A DNA stretch of 64,000 nt from Cristatella mucedo (GCA_009760855.2 WPIO01000114.1:1067501-1131500); one strand, 5' to 3'; counted from the first letter of the stretch, positions 1 through 35,435 are shown. Notes: a model not told the origin generated them from the sequence alone. Numbers and translations: made by a program.

Positions 1-178
1 TAAAGTTCTATATGAGGTAACAAGAACCAAACATGAATTTACACATATGTCATGCATTTAAATTGCTTCTGGAAATTTATTTTCTTGAAAAAAATGAAGT
101 AAAAGCGTTGCTTAGGAAATAACCCTGAATTTTAGCCTTGTTAGCCAGACGCGTAAAATCATCTGGTTTCTGTTTTAG

Positions 179-23942
<23,764 letters not shown>

Positions 23943-23985
23943 AAAAGCCATGAGCGTCAGAAAATTGTTACGGGGCTCTTTCGCA

Positions 23986-23991
23986 AATAAA
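23986..23991 (+). terminator. Polyadenylation signal of lipase A
   Basis: AATAAA lies 44 bases after the lipase A stop, followed within about 10 bases by a G/T-rich run (CTTGGGGATGTG) that could be the downstream element. The 3'UTR would be only about 60-70 bases. Confidence 0.6.
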
Positions 23992-24224
23992 TACTTGGGG
24001 ATGTGCAAGTATGCAAAGCTAACGTGAAGTTGCGAGGTTAGATTGCAAACAATTCTACAGCTAAATTCATGCTGGTATGGCTACACAAAGCTGTCTCTGC
24101 AGGGCAATCTAACTGCAAACCTAAAAGATGAAAGTTTTTTATCATTGCACACTGTGTTGTTCCTATTTGATTTGTGGCAAGATTGGTAGCCATCTCAGTA
24201 TGAATGTGAACAGGCCTATGCATT

Positions 24225-25545
24225 GAATCTCTCCTCAGTGCCTTCGACACCATTGATCACGAAGTTCTGCTTGAACGATTGAGAACAACGATCGGTCTGG
24301 CAAACGAAGCACTGGCTTGGTTTAAATCGTACTTGTCTGATCGTGTTCAATCCGTGTCGTGTGGGGGTCAGGTCTCAGACATGAGAAGGGTCACTTGTGG
24401 AGTCCCTCAGGGGTCTGTACTCGGACCCTAGCTGTTCTTCGTTTATACAAAACCTCTGGGAAAAGTGATTAAGGCCCATGGAATAGGATATCACTTCTAT
24501 GCTGACGATACTCAGTTTTATTTGTCCTTTAAACCATCGGAATCTGCTGCAGCAACTGAGAAACTGAATGCTTGCCTAGCCGACATTCGATCCTGGATGT
24601 CGTAAATCTTCCTGAAATTAAATGACGATAAAGCCAAACTGCTGCTCATAGGACATCTTAAGCGTGTAGCTGGATTAAAAGGCTTTGCTGTTTTAATAGG
24701 TGATGCTATTGTGCGACCTCCACCACGCGCTCGTATTATAGGTGTCGTGTTCGACAGCTGCCTCAATTTCAAAAGCTTCATTCAGAAGACTGTCTCTACA
24801 GCTAGCCATCACATCCGATCCCTATCCAAGATTAGAAGCTGTCTCCCACAGTGGTTTGTAAAAAAATTAACTAGCTCTTTAGTTCTGTCTCGGCTTGATT
24901 ATAGTAGTTCTTTTTTGGCTGGGCTGCCAAAGAAAGCTATTATGCCACTACAGCTGACTATGAATATGGCTGCAAGGCTGGTCTTCAAGTCCCAGTGGTT
25001 TGAGCACGAGTCACCACAGCTGAAATAGCTAGGATGGTTGCCGGTTGAGCAAAGGATACAGAGAAAAGTTTTTATGCTGACCCACAAGGCCCGCCACGGC
25101 TTGGCTCCTTCGTACCAAGCTGAACTAATGCATCAGTTTCAGCCTGTTCGCGCCCTCAGGTCATGTGTGGACAATAAATTAGCTGTCCCATTCCTCTGCT
25201 TAAAGACAGTTGGCGACAGAAGCTTTAGCTCTGCAGGTTCTAGACTGTGGAACTCGCTTCCACATTTCTTAGGCAACGAGAAATACTCTTCAACTGCCGA
25301 CTACGGCGCATCTTTTTCAGCGGTCCTGAACTCTACTTCTATGCTACTCACTACCTCAACTGCTCTCCTGACTCTGCTATGCTTCCCACTTTCTCTTTGT
25401 TGCGTGAGACGAAGTCTGTTGGCTACCGAATGCGTACCAAAAGCCGCTTAGGCTGTGAGTGGGCTATACAAAACTCTCCTGTGTAACACGAACATGGTCT
25501 TTATGACTTTTTGGAGTTACTGACGGAGATACATTACATCACATA
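24225..25545 (+). mobile_element. LINE B, RT to 3' tail
   Basis: [16 protein letters not shown] at 24229, [24 protein letters not shown] with intact YADD at 24498, DYSSSFLAGLP, LGWLPVEQRI, WNSLPHFL and the tail ACGGAGATACATTACATC. Only three or four stop codons break a ~400-codon frame. Starts 280 bp after the lipase A stop. Confidence 0.85.
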
Positions 25546-25554
25546 GAACGCTTT

Positions 25555-26760
25555 TGGATTATGTTGCCGATCCAGCATTGTTTTGAAGCTAATCGCTCCA
25601 CAGAGTCAGCATTGCTTCGAGTGTACAATAACCTACTTAGGAATGCAGGCATAGGTAGATTATCACTAGTTGTGTCGCACGATCTTCGGCACCGATTGAT
25701 AATATGGGTCTCCCAGTCTGTCTTGAGTTACTCTCTACTAGCCTTAACGTCTGGCAATGCAGCCCAAAAGTTCAGATACTATCTCTATGAGAGACTCTAG
25801 AGTATTAAATTGAATCGAAAAACAATCACCGAGGTAACGGTGAAACGTTTGGTATCTCAGGGCTCCGTGCTTGGTATATTGTTCTGTTCGCAGTTAATAC
25901 TTTTCCTCGTACCGGTGTGATTGCATAGCCCAATCGGGCTTTCCCGTCTATTCGGATGACCCTCGGTTAAACTGCATCTTTGATCCTTCTTAGCCCTCTG
26001 GCACTTCGCATCGCTTTGAATCAGTTGCTGCATGCATTGATGACATCCTCACGTGGAAGGCAGCACATTTTCTTAAATTCAACTATGATAAAACCAACTT
26101 ACTGATTACGGACAAAATAAGTGTGATTCGGAGAGTGAAAAGGCTGATGCTCAAAATCTGCCCTTGCCAGCATACCTCCAGTTGAACCTGCACATAATCT
26201 ACGTATCGTGTTCCAAAGTGACCCTTCTTTTGACAATCACGTCAGGTCCTTTATCAAGTCCGCCTAATTTAAGCTACAGAATGTCCCTTTAAATTGGGCT
26301 TGTGGAGACAGGAATAAAAAACCTAAATGGGTGAAAGTCTGTGCAATTCCGTTTTGACTTCTGTAACCAAATGCTTACTGGTCTACCAGCCTGTGAAATC
26401 AAGCAACTAAAGCTGGTGCGAAACTCTGCAGCTAGGCTTGTCTGACGTGAGAGTGGCAGCTTCCAGTGCAGACCGCTGCTCGCCGATCTGCACTTGCTAC
26501 CAGTTAAGCAATGCATCGACTTTAAGGTTGTATCGCTTGTTTTTAAGTCCCTTCATTCTTTGGCTCCAGCCTACCTATAATCTCTACTCCCCCACCAGGC
26601 CGAGCATCGTACCGACCATTTCTTGGAATCTAACTGTTTACCTGTACCTTGTACAGACCTCAATTCCTTTGGAGACCATGCATTTAGTTCATATGCTCCC
26701 GAAGCCTGGAGCTTACTCCCGACTAGCGACACAATATCCCCTGACTTGACCACCGTAAAC
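25555..26760 (+). mobile_element. LINE A, RT to ORF2 end, 3' tail lacking
   Basis: RSTESALLRVYNNLLRNAGI near 25594, a degraded catalytic box (YSDD near 25953), then LLTGLPAC-like NQMLTGLPAC and the ORF2 C-terminus. It ends where a minus-strand copy begins at 26768, so the two are head-on. Confidence 0.7.
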
Positions 26761-26767
26761 GGAAAGT

Positions 26768-27900
26768 GAATATAATAATAATATTATTAATGCACTTGAT
26801 AAAGCACCCTCGGAGAACTCAATCTCTTTCTATGCACTTTACATCTGCTGCCAGAGGAAACGCAATCGGATGGTGAGTAACATTATTCTTTAGAAACGAC
26901 TATAATAACATAGTTAGGGGTGACATACACAGAGTCAGCATAGAAATGTGGTTAGTGGCAGTATGCACAGTGTCAGCACACATAAGCACATGAAGGACGA
27001 ATCACAGGAACCCACTAAATCCTCTCCTAAATATGTGTGTTTTTAAGTTCTTTTTAAATGTGTTCAAGTCAGGGGACGTTCTGGCCCAAGTCGGGAGTGA
27101 GTTCAAGGCTTTAGGAGCATACGAACTGAATGCAAGGTCTCTAAAGGATTTGAGGTTTTTATGAGGTATTGGAATAATGTTGGTATCTGAAAAGCTGGTG
27201 GTAAGATGCTTGGCCCGGTGGCGGAGTAGATCTGTGAGATGGTTTGGAGCCAAAGAATGAAGTGACCTCAAAGTTAGCCACAAAACATTGAAGTCGATCC
27301 GTTGCTTGACTGTTAGCCAATGCAGGTCGGCGAGAAGTGGTGTGATGTGGCAAGTGCGAAGCTCTCGACTGACAAGCCTAGTTGCAGAATTTTGCACCAG
27401 CTGTAATCGCCTGATTGCACATGCCGGTAGGCCAGCAAGCGGTGAGTTACAGAAATCAAGACGGGATGTCACGAATGCATGAACCAACTTTGACCTGGTA
27501 TCCTTAATTAAACGAGCCCGAATTTTTGCAATATTATGCAGCTGGCAGTAGCCAGATTTGACTGTGGAGCTGATGTGGTCGTCTAACGAGAGGTCACTTT
27601 GGAACAAGACACCTAGATTTTGAGCTGATTCAAAATGATGAACGCTGGCAGAGCCATTTTGAGCTTCAGCCTTTCAGATTTCTGAATGACACTGGGTTTG
27701 CTCATAACTATTAAGTTTGTTTTATCATCGTTTGATGCCAAAATCGATAAAGGGCCTCGAAGAACATAATCTCTCTCTAGACACCGAAAGTTGTGATGAA
27801 TAGGTACTATCAAACTTAGAAAACTTGCTGCCATCCATGTGTCGATGTAGTCAATACATGTGGCAAGTGAGTTGAGAGAATTCGAGGTGCTCGAAGGCTG
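26768..27900 (-). mobile_element. LINE A with 201-codon open frame
   Basis: Antisense tail ATAATAATATTATTAATG at 26771, hairpin, 3'UTR, then an uninterrupted frame 27607-27002 covering FQSDLSLDDHISS to the ORF2 C-terminal HIFRRGFSGFL. One of the less decayed copies. A foreign ~85 bp hairpin-type insert lies at 27740-27825. Confidence 0.85.
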
Positions 27901-28135
27901 TGACTAAAAACATACCTACGCCATTCTTGTTTATCAAGCATGATATTACTCACCATTCAATCGTGCTTCCCTTTGCAGCAAGCCTGAAGCACCTAGAAAA
28001 AGATTAAGTTCTCTGAATGTGCTTTATCAAGTGCATTATTAGTATTATCATGATAGTACCTATTCAGCACAGCTTTCGGTGCCTAGAAAGAGAGTAAGTT
28101 CTTCGAGGCCCTCTATCAATTTTGGCATTATTATC
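27740..28135. repeat. Inverted pair of short LINE-tail-like elements
   Basis: 27745-27820 read in reverse closely matches 28055-28130 (shared TGATAGTACCTATTCA, TTCGAGGCCC, ATTTTGG). Each contains a variant of the LINE hairpin (AGAGAG...GTTCTTCGAGG). About 230 bp separates the arms. Confidence 0.6.
27905..28045 (+). mobile_element. LINE A 3' end
   Basis: TATCAAGCATGATATTACTC, then the hairpin (GATTAAGTTCTCTGAATG) and GTGCATTATTAGTATTATC. Confidence 0.75.
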
Positions 28136-28339
28136 GTTATTATTATTATTAAAAGCACATTAATCCGAGGCATTGCCGACAATACTCAAAAATTTTAAAC
28201 TCAATATGAACTACATATTTTAAATCGACTCAGTTTAAAAAGTAGAGTTTCTAATAAGTGCAATTTTTATTGTAAGACATTTAAAATAGTTATCTACTAG
28301 TCGTCGGTAGTAATAAAAAATTACAGTCTCGTAAACATT

Positions 28340-28455
28340 AACATCGATTATTACTCACCATTCAATCACGTTTCCTTCGCAGAAAATGTAAAGCGCTTAG
28401 AAATAGATTGAGTTCTCTGAGGGCACTTTATCAAGTGTATTATTGTTATTATGAA
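28340..28455 (+). mobile_element. LINE A 3' end
   Basis: ATTACTCACCATTCAATCAC, AATGTAAAGCGC, hairpin and TTATTGTTATTATG tail. Confidence 0.75.
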
Positions 28456-28667
28456 TTAAAAGAATCAGAGGGAGAGAATAGTCACTTACATTATGATGAG
28501 AATAAATTCGGACTGTAGAAATCCTGACTTTTTTAAGCATGCCGGCAGAGTTTGACTTTCCAAAAATACAATCTTTGGTGATTCTGCAACACATGTGACT
28601 ACGAACTTTGAGCTTGACAGCTTAAACTCAGTAATAATACATTTAATATCAACAAAACAGTTGTTAT

Positions 28668-28865
28668 AGTTGAAACTAAGAACTCAACCTCCTTCTCGGC
28701 AGTGTACATTGTTGCGAAAGAAGCATAATATAATTTAACGGTTAGCGACAGCATGCCCAATGACTACAAGCATGGCTTGGTTAGAGGTTTTATGCACAGG
28801 GTCAGCATGCAAAAACGGTGAGTTGCAGCATGCAGTATGTCAACACCCATAAGGAAACAAGCTTG
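28668..28865 (-). mobile_element. LINE A 3' fragment
   Basis: Antisense GAACTCAACC (hairpin side) to CACAGGGTCAGCATGCAAAA and the ATGTCAACACCCATAAG block; the tail is lost. Confidence 0.6.
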
Positions 28866-29234
28866 AAAGCTCCAATTAATTTCTAGTGTTTTGAGGGACT
28901 AAATTATTTTAAAAATTCAGCCTCATCTTTACTTCCTTATTAATAATCGCTAAGCACCAATCATAAGTTTTGTAAATTTAAATTATTTTTTCAATAATTA
29001 GCTTAATAAAATCATATTTTTAAAATTTTTAGATATATTCCTCTCAAATTATTGGTTTTGAAACTTAAGAGTCGTATCAATGTTTTCAATGAAATTAACA
29101 TCATCCAACTTGTTTTGAAATCAGCATAGTCTGTCAACATTTGGAAAGAATTAGCCAAATATTTCTATTGAGCTAAACCACATACTATAAAGACTGTGTT
29201 CAAAGCTATTTCTTAAAAATAATTGTCAACGTTT

Positions 29235-30000
29235 TTTAGCGGTGTGGTGTAGCGCCGTCCGTGATTCTCAAATGGCCCCAGATTGTGGTTTTTTATTAAG
29301 AATGAGGTTTATCCCTAAATGACCGAAGCCAAAATTAAAGATTCATTTCCTCTACAAGCCAGTAGAGGGAACAATTGTGGCACACTATTGCCCTCACTCC
29401 AACACAGTTAGCTACGATCACTAAATGTGAGCATAATACAGAATCGAAATAATTGGTAAATTGATTCCCACCTAAAAAACTCATCAGGGCTTAGTTAAAA
29501 CTTAGAACTTGGCTTAAAATAGACCCACCTAGATCATTCGTCACGTTCGAAGGCAATACAGTTTCCATTTCTAATTTGACTACCTCTGCCAAAGTCCTTG
29601 GCACTTTCTGGCTGCACATACCATGTCGAATCAGCTCGCCTGATCAAATTCACGTGCTCATAACGTGGTCTGGCATAATGATTCTCAAAAGCCCTCTCGG
29701 AGCTGCTACCGGGAATCGATAGCTTGAGTCACAGCGAGTAATAAATACGGGTCGGAGTAAACGTCTACCTAAGTGACCGGCAGGCAGTCGCCGTAGGAGC
29801 GTTTCTTCCTTGCCATCTCCGGAATTGCGAGTTCAATATTTTTCAATTTTTGCTAAAATATGCCCTCGGCAACTTAAGCTTGGCCAAAATCTTCGCGGTA
29901 GTTCGAGTCGATATTCTTCAAATGCAGCACGTCCACATCTTTCACTAAGAGAGCGGCACTTCTCCTGTGCCGAGTTAGCGAGATTCGTCGATTATTTCTG
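29235..30000 (+). promoter_or_regulatory. Duplicated promoter-like segment, copy 1 (next to ghost lipase)
   Basis: Shares diverged colinear similarity with 34690-35435. Features kept in both copies: CACGTG (29651-29656), an AP-1-like TGAGTCA (29725-29731), an AT-rich TATA-like AATAAATAC at about 29740, the motif ATACGGGTCGG, and GTAGGAGCG. At the position of a possible 5'UTR donor this copy reads GCGAGT (29826) where copy 2 reads GTGAGT. It lies just upstream of the relic lipase exon. Being a dispersed repeat rather than a promoter is the main alternative. Confidence 0.45.
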
Positions 30001-30246
30001 GCTCAAAAAAAATTAAGCTCCCACGCTTTGGCATCGACCAAGTATTTCATAACATAGCGACGGCCGCTCGAGGTCGTGGTCGTCGCCGCCATGGCCGCCA
30101 TCAGTCACCCGTCCGGCAGACACTACATATCTCGTCCTGTTAACGCGACTAAGGCGGCCGGAAACATGGCCATCACTCGCGCCAGCGACGACGGCAACAG
30201 AACAGCCTTGAGTAGCGGAATCAACGGGATAATTCTGAAAATTCAG

Positions 30247-30381
30247 TTTTTTCTAGCTGGCAAGTGTTCCGATTGTCAAACAGGCGAAAGCTCCGAAATG
30301 GGCTACAACTCAGGCAAGTCTTTAGTGAGGAGAGATATGGACCTCAGCACTAAATATGCTGTACCTTCTTTTGCAATATAG
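30247..30381 (+). pseudogene. Relic last exon of a third lipase copy
   Basis: After an AG at 30245-30246 the frame reads FFLAGKCSDC, SSEMGYNSGK, DLSTK and ends in TAG. This is clearly the last lipase exon (compare 23811-23942), but one conserved Cys is now Ser (GCSEM became SSEM) and the terminal Cys is gone. No other exon of this copy was found nearby and no AATAAA follows. It sits about 250 bp downstream of a promoter-like segment that is also found upstream of lipase B. It is most likely a lipase gene gutted by internal deletion. Confidence 0.75.
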
Positions 30382-30604
30382 CCACACATGGTGGCAAGTT
30401 TTTATGTATAAGTGTCGCCCACACATTTTTCTTACTAAAATCGAATTCATCTGATGAATCCGCAAGTCGATTGAACAATACGTCGAGTTGTATAACCTAT
30501 ACACTAAGGCAAGCGACACTACGTGGCAGTAATAGGGTGGTAATTTTCATAAATATCCTGGGTGCTAAAACTTATGGTATTCTTTGCGGCCATATATCGT
30601 AAGC

Positions 30605-31796
30605 CAAGCGCAACAACACGGAGGAAACCTTTGAGATGATCAAGAAACTGCTGACCGGATATCTCTTGCCACGCAGGTAGAAATCTCGTGTAAATTTCAG
30701 TGTAGAGTGTTCAGTGTAAGCCTGGACAGCCTGGTGAGTCAATTCGCCACTTTCTGTTGCAGCGAAGGGTTAATGCTTTTAACTGCAACTTTAGCTCGTT
30801 CGACGCACCGCCATACGAAACCAGCTGGTTTGCAGAGTTAGCTGTGACGTTTAAGTGGCTGCAGGCTGCTTTGTGAGGGAGGGTTGACGGTTGATACGGT
30901 TATAAACATTGCATACGCCACCGAGAAATCCAAGATAGAAACCCAATTCATGGCCCAACCTTTATTAGATGTTGGCCAAAATATTGCATAGCCTTCGGTA
31001 TCAACGTCATACCGAACAGCAACTCTGTGCTTCCCGCAGGGCTCGGAATCACCAGAGTTAGGAATGACAAAATCCGAAAAGCGCGTGCTTCATTCATTCG
31101 AAAGTCGGCCATATTCATAGCGTCTGTAAAATGAAATGAATGTAGACGAGTATCTCATCGCTGGAGTGCAGAGCACCAAATGTTGACGAGCGCTCGGCGG
31201 AGCGTCAGGAGAGAAGTCTCAACAGGCGGAACGAGAGCTTGAATTGAGCTTAGTCATCAGATGCAGAGACTCATCCTACTGAGGATGGTGTAGAAACGAA
31301 TCGTGCCATTGACGGTCAGGTGCAAACAGTCTACTGTATGAAAGCAGACATTGCGGGACACGATATGTCTAGGGAGTTTGGTACAGGGGTCGAGCGAATC
31401 AACCATTCCATCTCCTGCGTAGGAAAAGTTATGCCAGCATCTGCCTCTCTAGAAAACGTCAGCATTACTATGATAATTTGGGAGTGGCCAACCCTACTGC
31501 CAGTGAGAGTCATACGGCCTAATGTATGCTATGCACCGATCCCAACATGGCTGCCTCTTTTCGTAATTGTCGAGCAAGGTGTTCCATTACTAGGTAGAGG
31601 ATGGATTTCTGCACTTAACCTTGACCTTTCATGTGTGAGAATATCTCAAAAGATGTCCGTCAAGTACGATTTAATGGTGCTGCTGTCGGAGTGCTCTGAA
31701 CTCGTCAACCATTCTCTAGGTGAGTTCGCTGTCTTAAGCCAGCAATGCATCTTAAGCAAGGAACTATACCTTTGCAAGGCTCGTTTGACCCGCAAG
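30605..31796 (+). mobile_element. Ty3/Gypsy LTR-retrotransposon remnant (gag and protease regions)
   Basis: Frame-broken pieces resemble Metaviridae gag-pol. Near 30615 is EETFEMIKKLLTGYL and near 30735 PGESIRHFL...NCNF, as in gag capsid domains. Near 30890 is VINIAYATEKS, like the C-terminal gag helix. In the open frame 31320-31795 there is a protease-end signature: a degenerate active-site region EFGTGV, then LPLFVIVEQGVPLLGRGWI, followed by a linker ending in FCKAR-like LCKARL. No LTRs, RT or integrase were found. The element stops where a SINE begins (31797). The 211-codon frame here is a fused fossil, not a gene. Confidence 0.65.
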
Positions 31797-31966
31797 GTGA
31801 CCCATGATAGCACACTAGGTAAGGCCGTTACTTTCATGACCTCGGTCCCGATGTCGTATGTTCGATTTTTGCAGTGGGCGATCCTTTATCGCCACGGCAA
31901 GTGGGCTGAAAGTTGTAAAGGTTCTTCTGTCGCTATACAAAAAGAGGCTGTTTAATCGGCTAAGAT
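31797..31966 (+). mobile_element. SINE-1 (tRNA-derived)
   Basis: A-box-like TAGCACACTAGG, B-box ATGTTCGATT, GGCGATCCTTTATCGCCAC and TCTGTCGCTATACAAAAAGA. Inserted at the end of the Gypsy remnant. Confidence 0.75.
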
Positions 31967-32089
31967 TTATTCTTAACATTAAAGATATCATTTCCCATAC
32001 GTTGGGAACTGCTGCCTTAGTGGTTTCGAATAGGGCACTTACTACACATCCAGATCCTTTCCCACCTAGCTCAGGTTAGAATGGAGCTT

Positions 32090-33540
32090 TGTCAGTTGAG
32101 TGTGTGGAGTTATTAGTTCTAAAGCCAGACTGGAAATTCTTCGCAAGGTTTTAATTTTTAACAAGTGAGTTCAGCTGGTTTTCCACGACTTGTTGCTATC
32201 TTTGATTTGAACGGTGGAAGAGAAATTAGGCAGATGTAGTTTAAGTTCTCTTGGTCTTATGTCGGTTTTTAATTAGAGGCTTTACTACGACCGTTTCGAA
32301 AGGTGCTTGGACGTGACTTGAGACTAACGACATATTTTTGATACTTGTTACGCCCGGCAGTAGCAGACAGATCCTTCGTAGAAGCAGGGCGTTGGGCGTT
32401 GGCTTAAGAGGCTTAGTTGTCTTCTGCAATTGGGAAATGAACTTCAGCACCAGGTCTCTAGCGACTTATCCGAATGTAGACATTGAGGTATTCCACGGGT
32501 TTGATGGACACGACCCCAAGTAAAACGCATATATTTTAGTGATGGACATCCTGATCTTATGTATGCTTTGACAAACAAGCTATACAAGTGATCGGCTAGA
32601 CCGTAACAGGAATTGCTTGATAGGGAGTCAATTTGGCAGTGAATACAGCGTTGGTGATGGTCAGCATTAGCCAGCAGTTATGGATTGGGCATCAGTAATT
32701 CCACAAATACTTTATTGAAGCTAGACTTGGTCATTTCTGGGATCGCTCATTACGGAGAAAATTGTTCCTCGCGCGTATTTCGGCAGACAGTCACTGCTGA
32801 TCGCGAATATGCTTTTTTTCATTGTTGCTTTATGAGATCTAGCTAGTTTAATGCCTGTTGCAAACCATAGGCCGTCTGGAAGAGGACTCACAGAGTGTTT
32901 AGTCTAGGGTGAAAACTCGTCGGGCATGTAATTTAGTTTCACGTTTTTATCTACCAACGATGACAGGTCGGAAGAGGCGATTAAGTAGCAGCGGTAAAGC
33001 AGATTTTCTCGCACGGGCAGAATCGAATCTAAGGTACTTGAGGTTCCGGAATGAACGGGGGATTTTAGATGAGGGGAGAGGGGCACTCATTGTATAATGA
33101 ATATGAGCAACATGTGAACAGGTAACCATCATTTTGTAATAATATGTGATGACAATATGCAGTTTTATTAAAAATATGGTCGTGCCTGTGACCTTCTATG
33201 TGGTTAGGGCCACGAACAAGAGCCGCAAGTAATGCTATGTCAGTCGAAGCAAGAAATGTATCGCTGAAAGCTTTGGGAAAGTTATCAAAATCATAGCTGA
33301 AACCACCTATCGCGAGGAAAGATTGATTTCCTGCATGCAGATTGAATTGAAATCGGACAAAACGGAGACAAAAGTGGACTTATTATCCGGTGGGTGATTT
33401 ACTACTGCCACAATCGTTAGGTATTGTAGGGCGATATCGAGACAATTCGCGAACGACTGCTTCGAGTGTACTGCAGTCGGCTTAAAGTCAAAGGTAGAGC
33501 CCTTGATGACAAGAGACTCCATCTCCAGTTTCTTTTTGAC
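32090..33540 (-). mobile_element. LINE A endonuclease to RT N-terminus
   Basis: Near 33440-33350 the frame reads LTIVAVVNHPPDNKSTFVSV, like the endonuclease strand before the GDFN block. Towards 32090 it matches the RT N-terminal region of 19960-20270 (antisense TTCTGAAAGGTGCT-type block). Frameshifts throughout; the middle (32500-32900) is poorly alignable. Confidence 0.55.
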
Positions 33541-34060
33541 TAAGTGATGTGACAGAAAGAGAAACCAGTTGGTGTTGCGTCTTTAAGCGTCGAGTGTTAT
33601 ACCAATTTTAGCTAAGTTTCAGCCGAAGCAAGCAGGTCAAAACCTTCTTCTAAAAATAAGGTTTTTTGTGACTAGGGGCTATTGCAAATTGAGCGAGACT
33701 CCGAAGACAAGCTTCGACGTTAAGGCGCCGGATTTATAACAGGCCTGATGTCCAGTACGTTAGAGAGCTTTACATATACCGTTGAGCGAGAAATAGAAAA
33801 GCGGTTCGAGAAAATGCGAGAAATACCAAATGAGCGGCCACTCAGCTCGTAGAAGAAGCCACCAAAATAGAGGCATCTCAGCTTACAACTCCACGGCGGC
33901 TCCTGGTCGCCTTTATACCTTATAGATCTACTCATGGATCGTAGCGATAGCAATAACTTTTTCGAATGCATTTGAACTATGATAGCGAAAGGATAATAGT
34001 CATGCACGATCATTACTAATATGCGAGTTACCAGCTATAGTTTGATGTTAGGCAGGCCGG
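33540..34060. other. Unassigned intergenic DNA
   Basis: - strand frame 34013-33720 (97 codons) lacks recognisable motifs. Confidence 0.4.
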
Positions 34061-34065
34061 TAATG

Positions 34066-34310
34066 TTTCAAGGCCAACCAGCTGGTGAACAGCTGTTGGA
34101 AGCACCATCGGGATACACTGGTGTACAGCTGCCGTCAGCCCCTGACATGGCAGTGACACAGACCGGTATTGTTCCTCCCGCTAACCAGCTAGTGAACAGA
34201 CAGGATTTGCCGTTAGGGTCGGCCGGTGCATAGCTTAGTTCGGCCTCTGATTCATCATTGGTGTCGGCCAGTGGACAGCTGCGGTCGAGGAGTGAGACTT
34301 GTGTGGAAGA
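34066..34310 (+). repeat. Degenerate repeats around CAGCTG
   Basis: CAGCTG-like hexamers recur at irregular 36-66 base steps, flanked by GTG-ACAG and TCGGCC blocks. A frame from 34021 is open for 70 codons and repeats a PAGEQL / TGVQL / PANQL pattern. It could be a worn minisatellite or a fragment of a repetitive coding region; no homologue recognised. Confidence 0.35.
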
Positions 34311-34689
34311 GAGGGGCGAAGGGAGTCATGCTTTCCTCTGCTTCGTGCACCATTCAACAAACTGGTAGTGTTGGTCATCGGCTGGCTTTCTGTCTGTGAG
34401 GTGTGCAAAACGAGCGACGCTAGCAGCCGGTGTATTAACGCTGGTGAAAGCGTGGAAGGTGTAGTAACCCGTAGGTATAAGCATTTAGATGTCTATAGGC
34501 ACGTAATTTCTTACACGCTACGGTGAAATAACAAGCCTATCAGTTTTGAACAGCTTCAAAGGTGAATATGCTTCCTTATACGACATTTGCAAGAACTTTG
34601 GTGTTCAGATAGCATTCTGCAACAATGAAGGAAATCATGTCGTGAGTTGGGTCTCAGGAGATCTTTTTAACTTCAGTTGTTGATAATTT

Positions 34690-35435
34690 TTGTAGCTGTT
34701 TGGTGCAGCTTTATTTGTGCTTCTCAAATGGCCGCAGGCTCTTCATGAGGAGCGAGGTGAATCCTTAAATGACCCGAAGCGAAATGAGAAAATAATCCCG
34801 ACTACTTGAAGCCACTTGAAGGAGCCCTATGGCGAATTTCCCCCTCACTCAAACACAGTTTAGCTTTCATCACTAAATAGGGGGAGTAAATAGAAACGAA
34901 TTGGTAAATAGATACCCAACTATCGGAATCCTAGCAGTGCTGAGTAGTAAATCTGAGCTGTGCTTAAAGAAAGCACACCAAGGTCACCCGCCACGTTCGT
35001 ACGCGATATAGACTCCCATTTCTATTCGACTACCTCAGCCATACTCGGTAGCATTTTCGGGCCACACATATCAGGGGAATAAGATGGCGTGTTCAAGTTC
35101 ACGTGCTGATAGCGTGGTCGGATATAATGACTCAAAAGCGACGCTGGTAGTAGGTGCCAGGAATTCCTTGCATGAGTCACATCGAATATTAAATACGGGT
35201 CGGTGAAAGTGACTACTTAACGGACCACCAGCAGTAGCCATAGGAGCGGTTCATCCTCGCCATTACTTCAATCGTGAGTACAATATTTGCATCTTTAGTT
35301 TAAATATGCCCTCAGTACCTCAATATTGGCAAAGTCATTCGCAAAAGGTTGATGCAAGTGCAGTTTGTCCAATATTTTCACTGAAGGCGTGGCACTCCTC
35401 TTGTGCAGATGTAGTGAGATACATCAATAGTAAGA
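34690..35435 (+). promoter_or_regulatory. Duplicated promoter-like segment, copy 2 (candidate lipase B promoter and 5'UTR exon)
   Basis: Direct-orientation relative of 29235-30000. It contains CACGTG (35100-35105), TGAGTCA (35173-35179), TATTAAATA (35187-35195) and, about 80 bases further, a consensus-like donor GTGAGTA at 35274. Lipase B's ATG exon begins with a splice acceptor at 38745, so it needs an upstream non-coding exon. A transcript starting near 35218 and spliced from 35273 to 38746 would fit. This is inference; no transcript is available. Confidence 0.4.

Noticed and set aside
27002-27607. 201-codon - strand frame as a host gene
   Set aside because: It is LINE A ORF2, with the 3'UTR and hairpin tail following.
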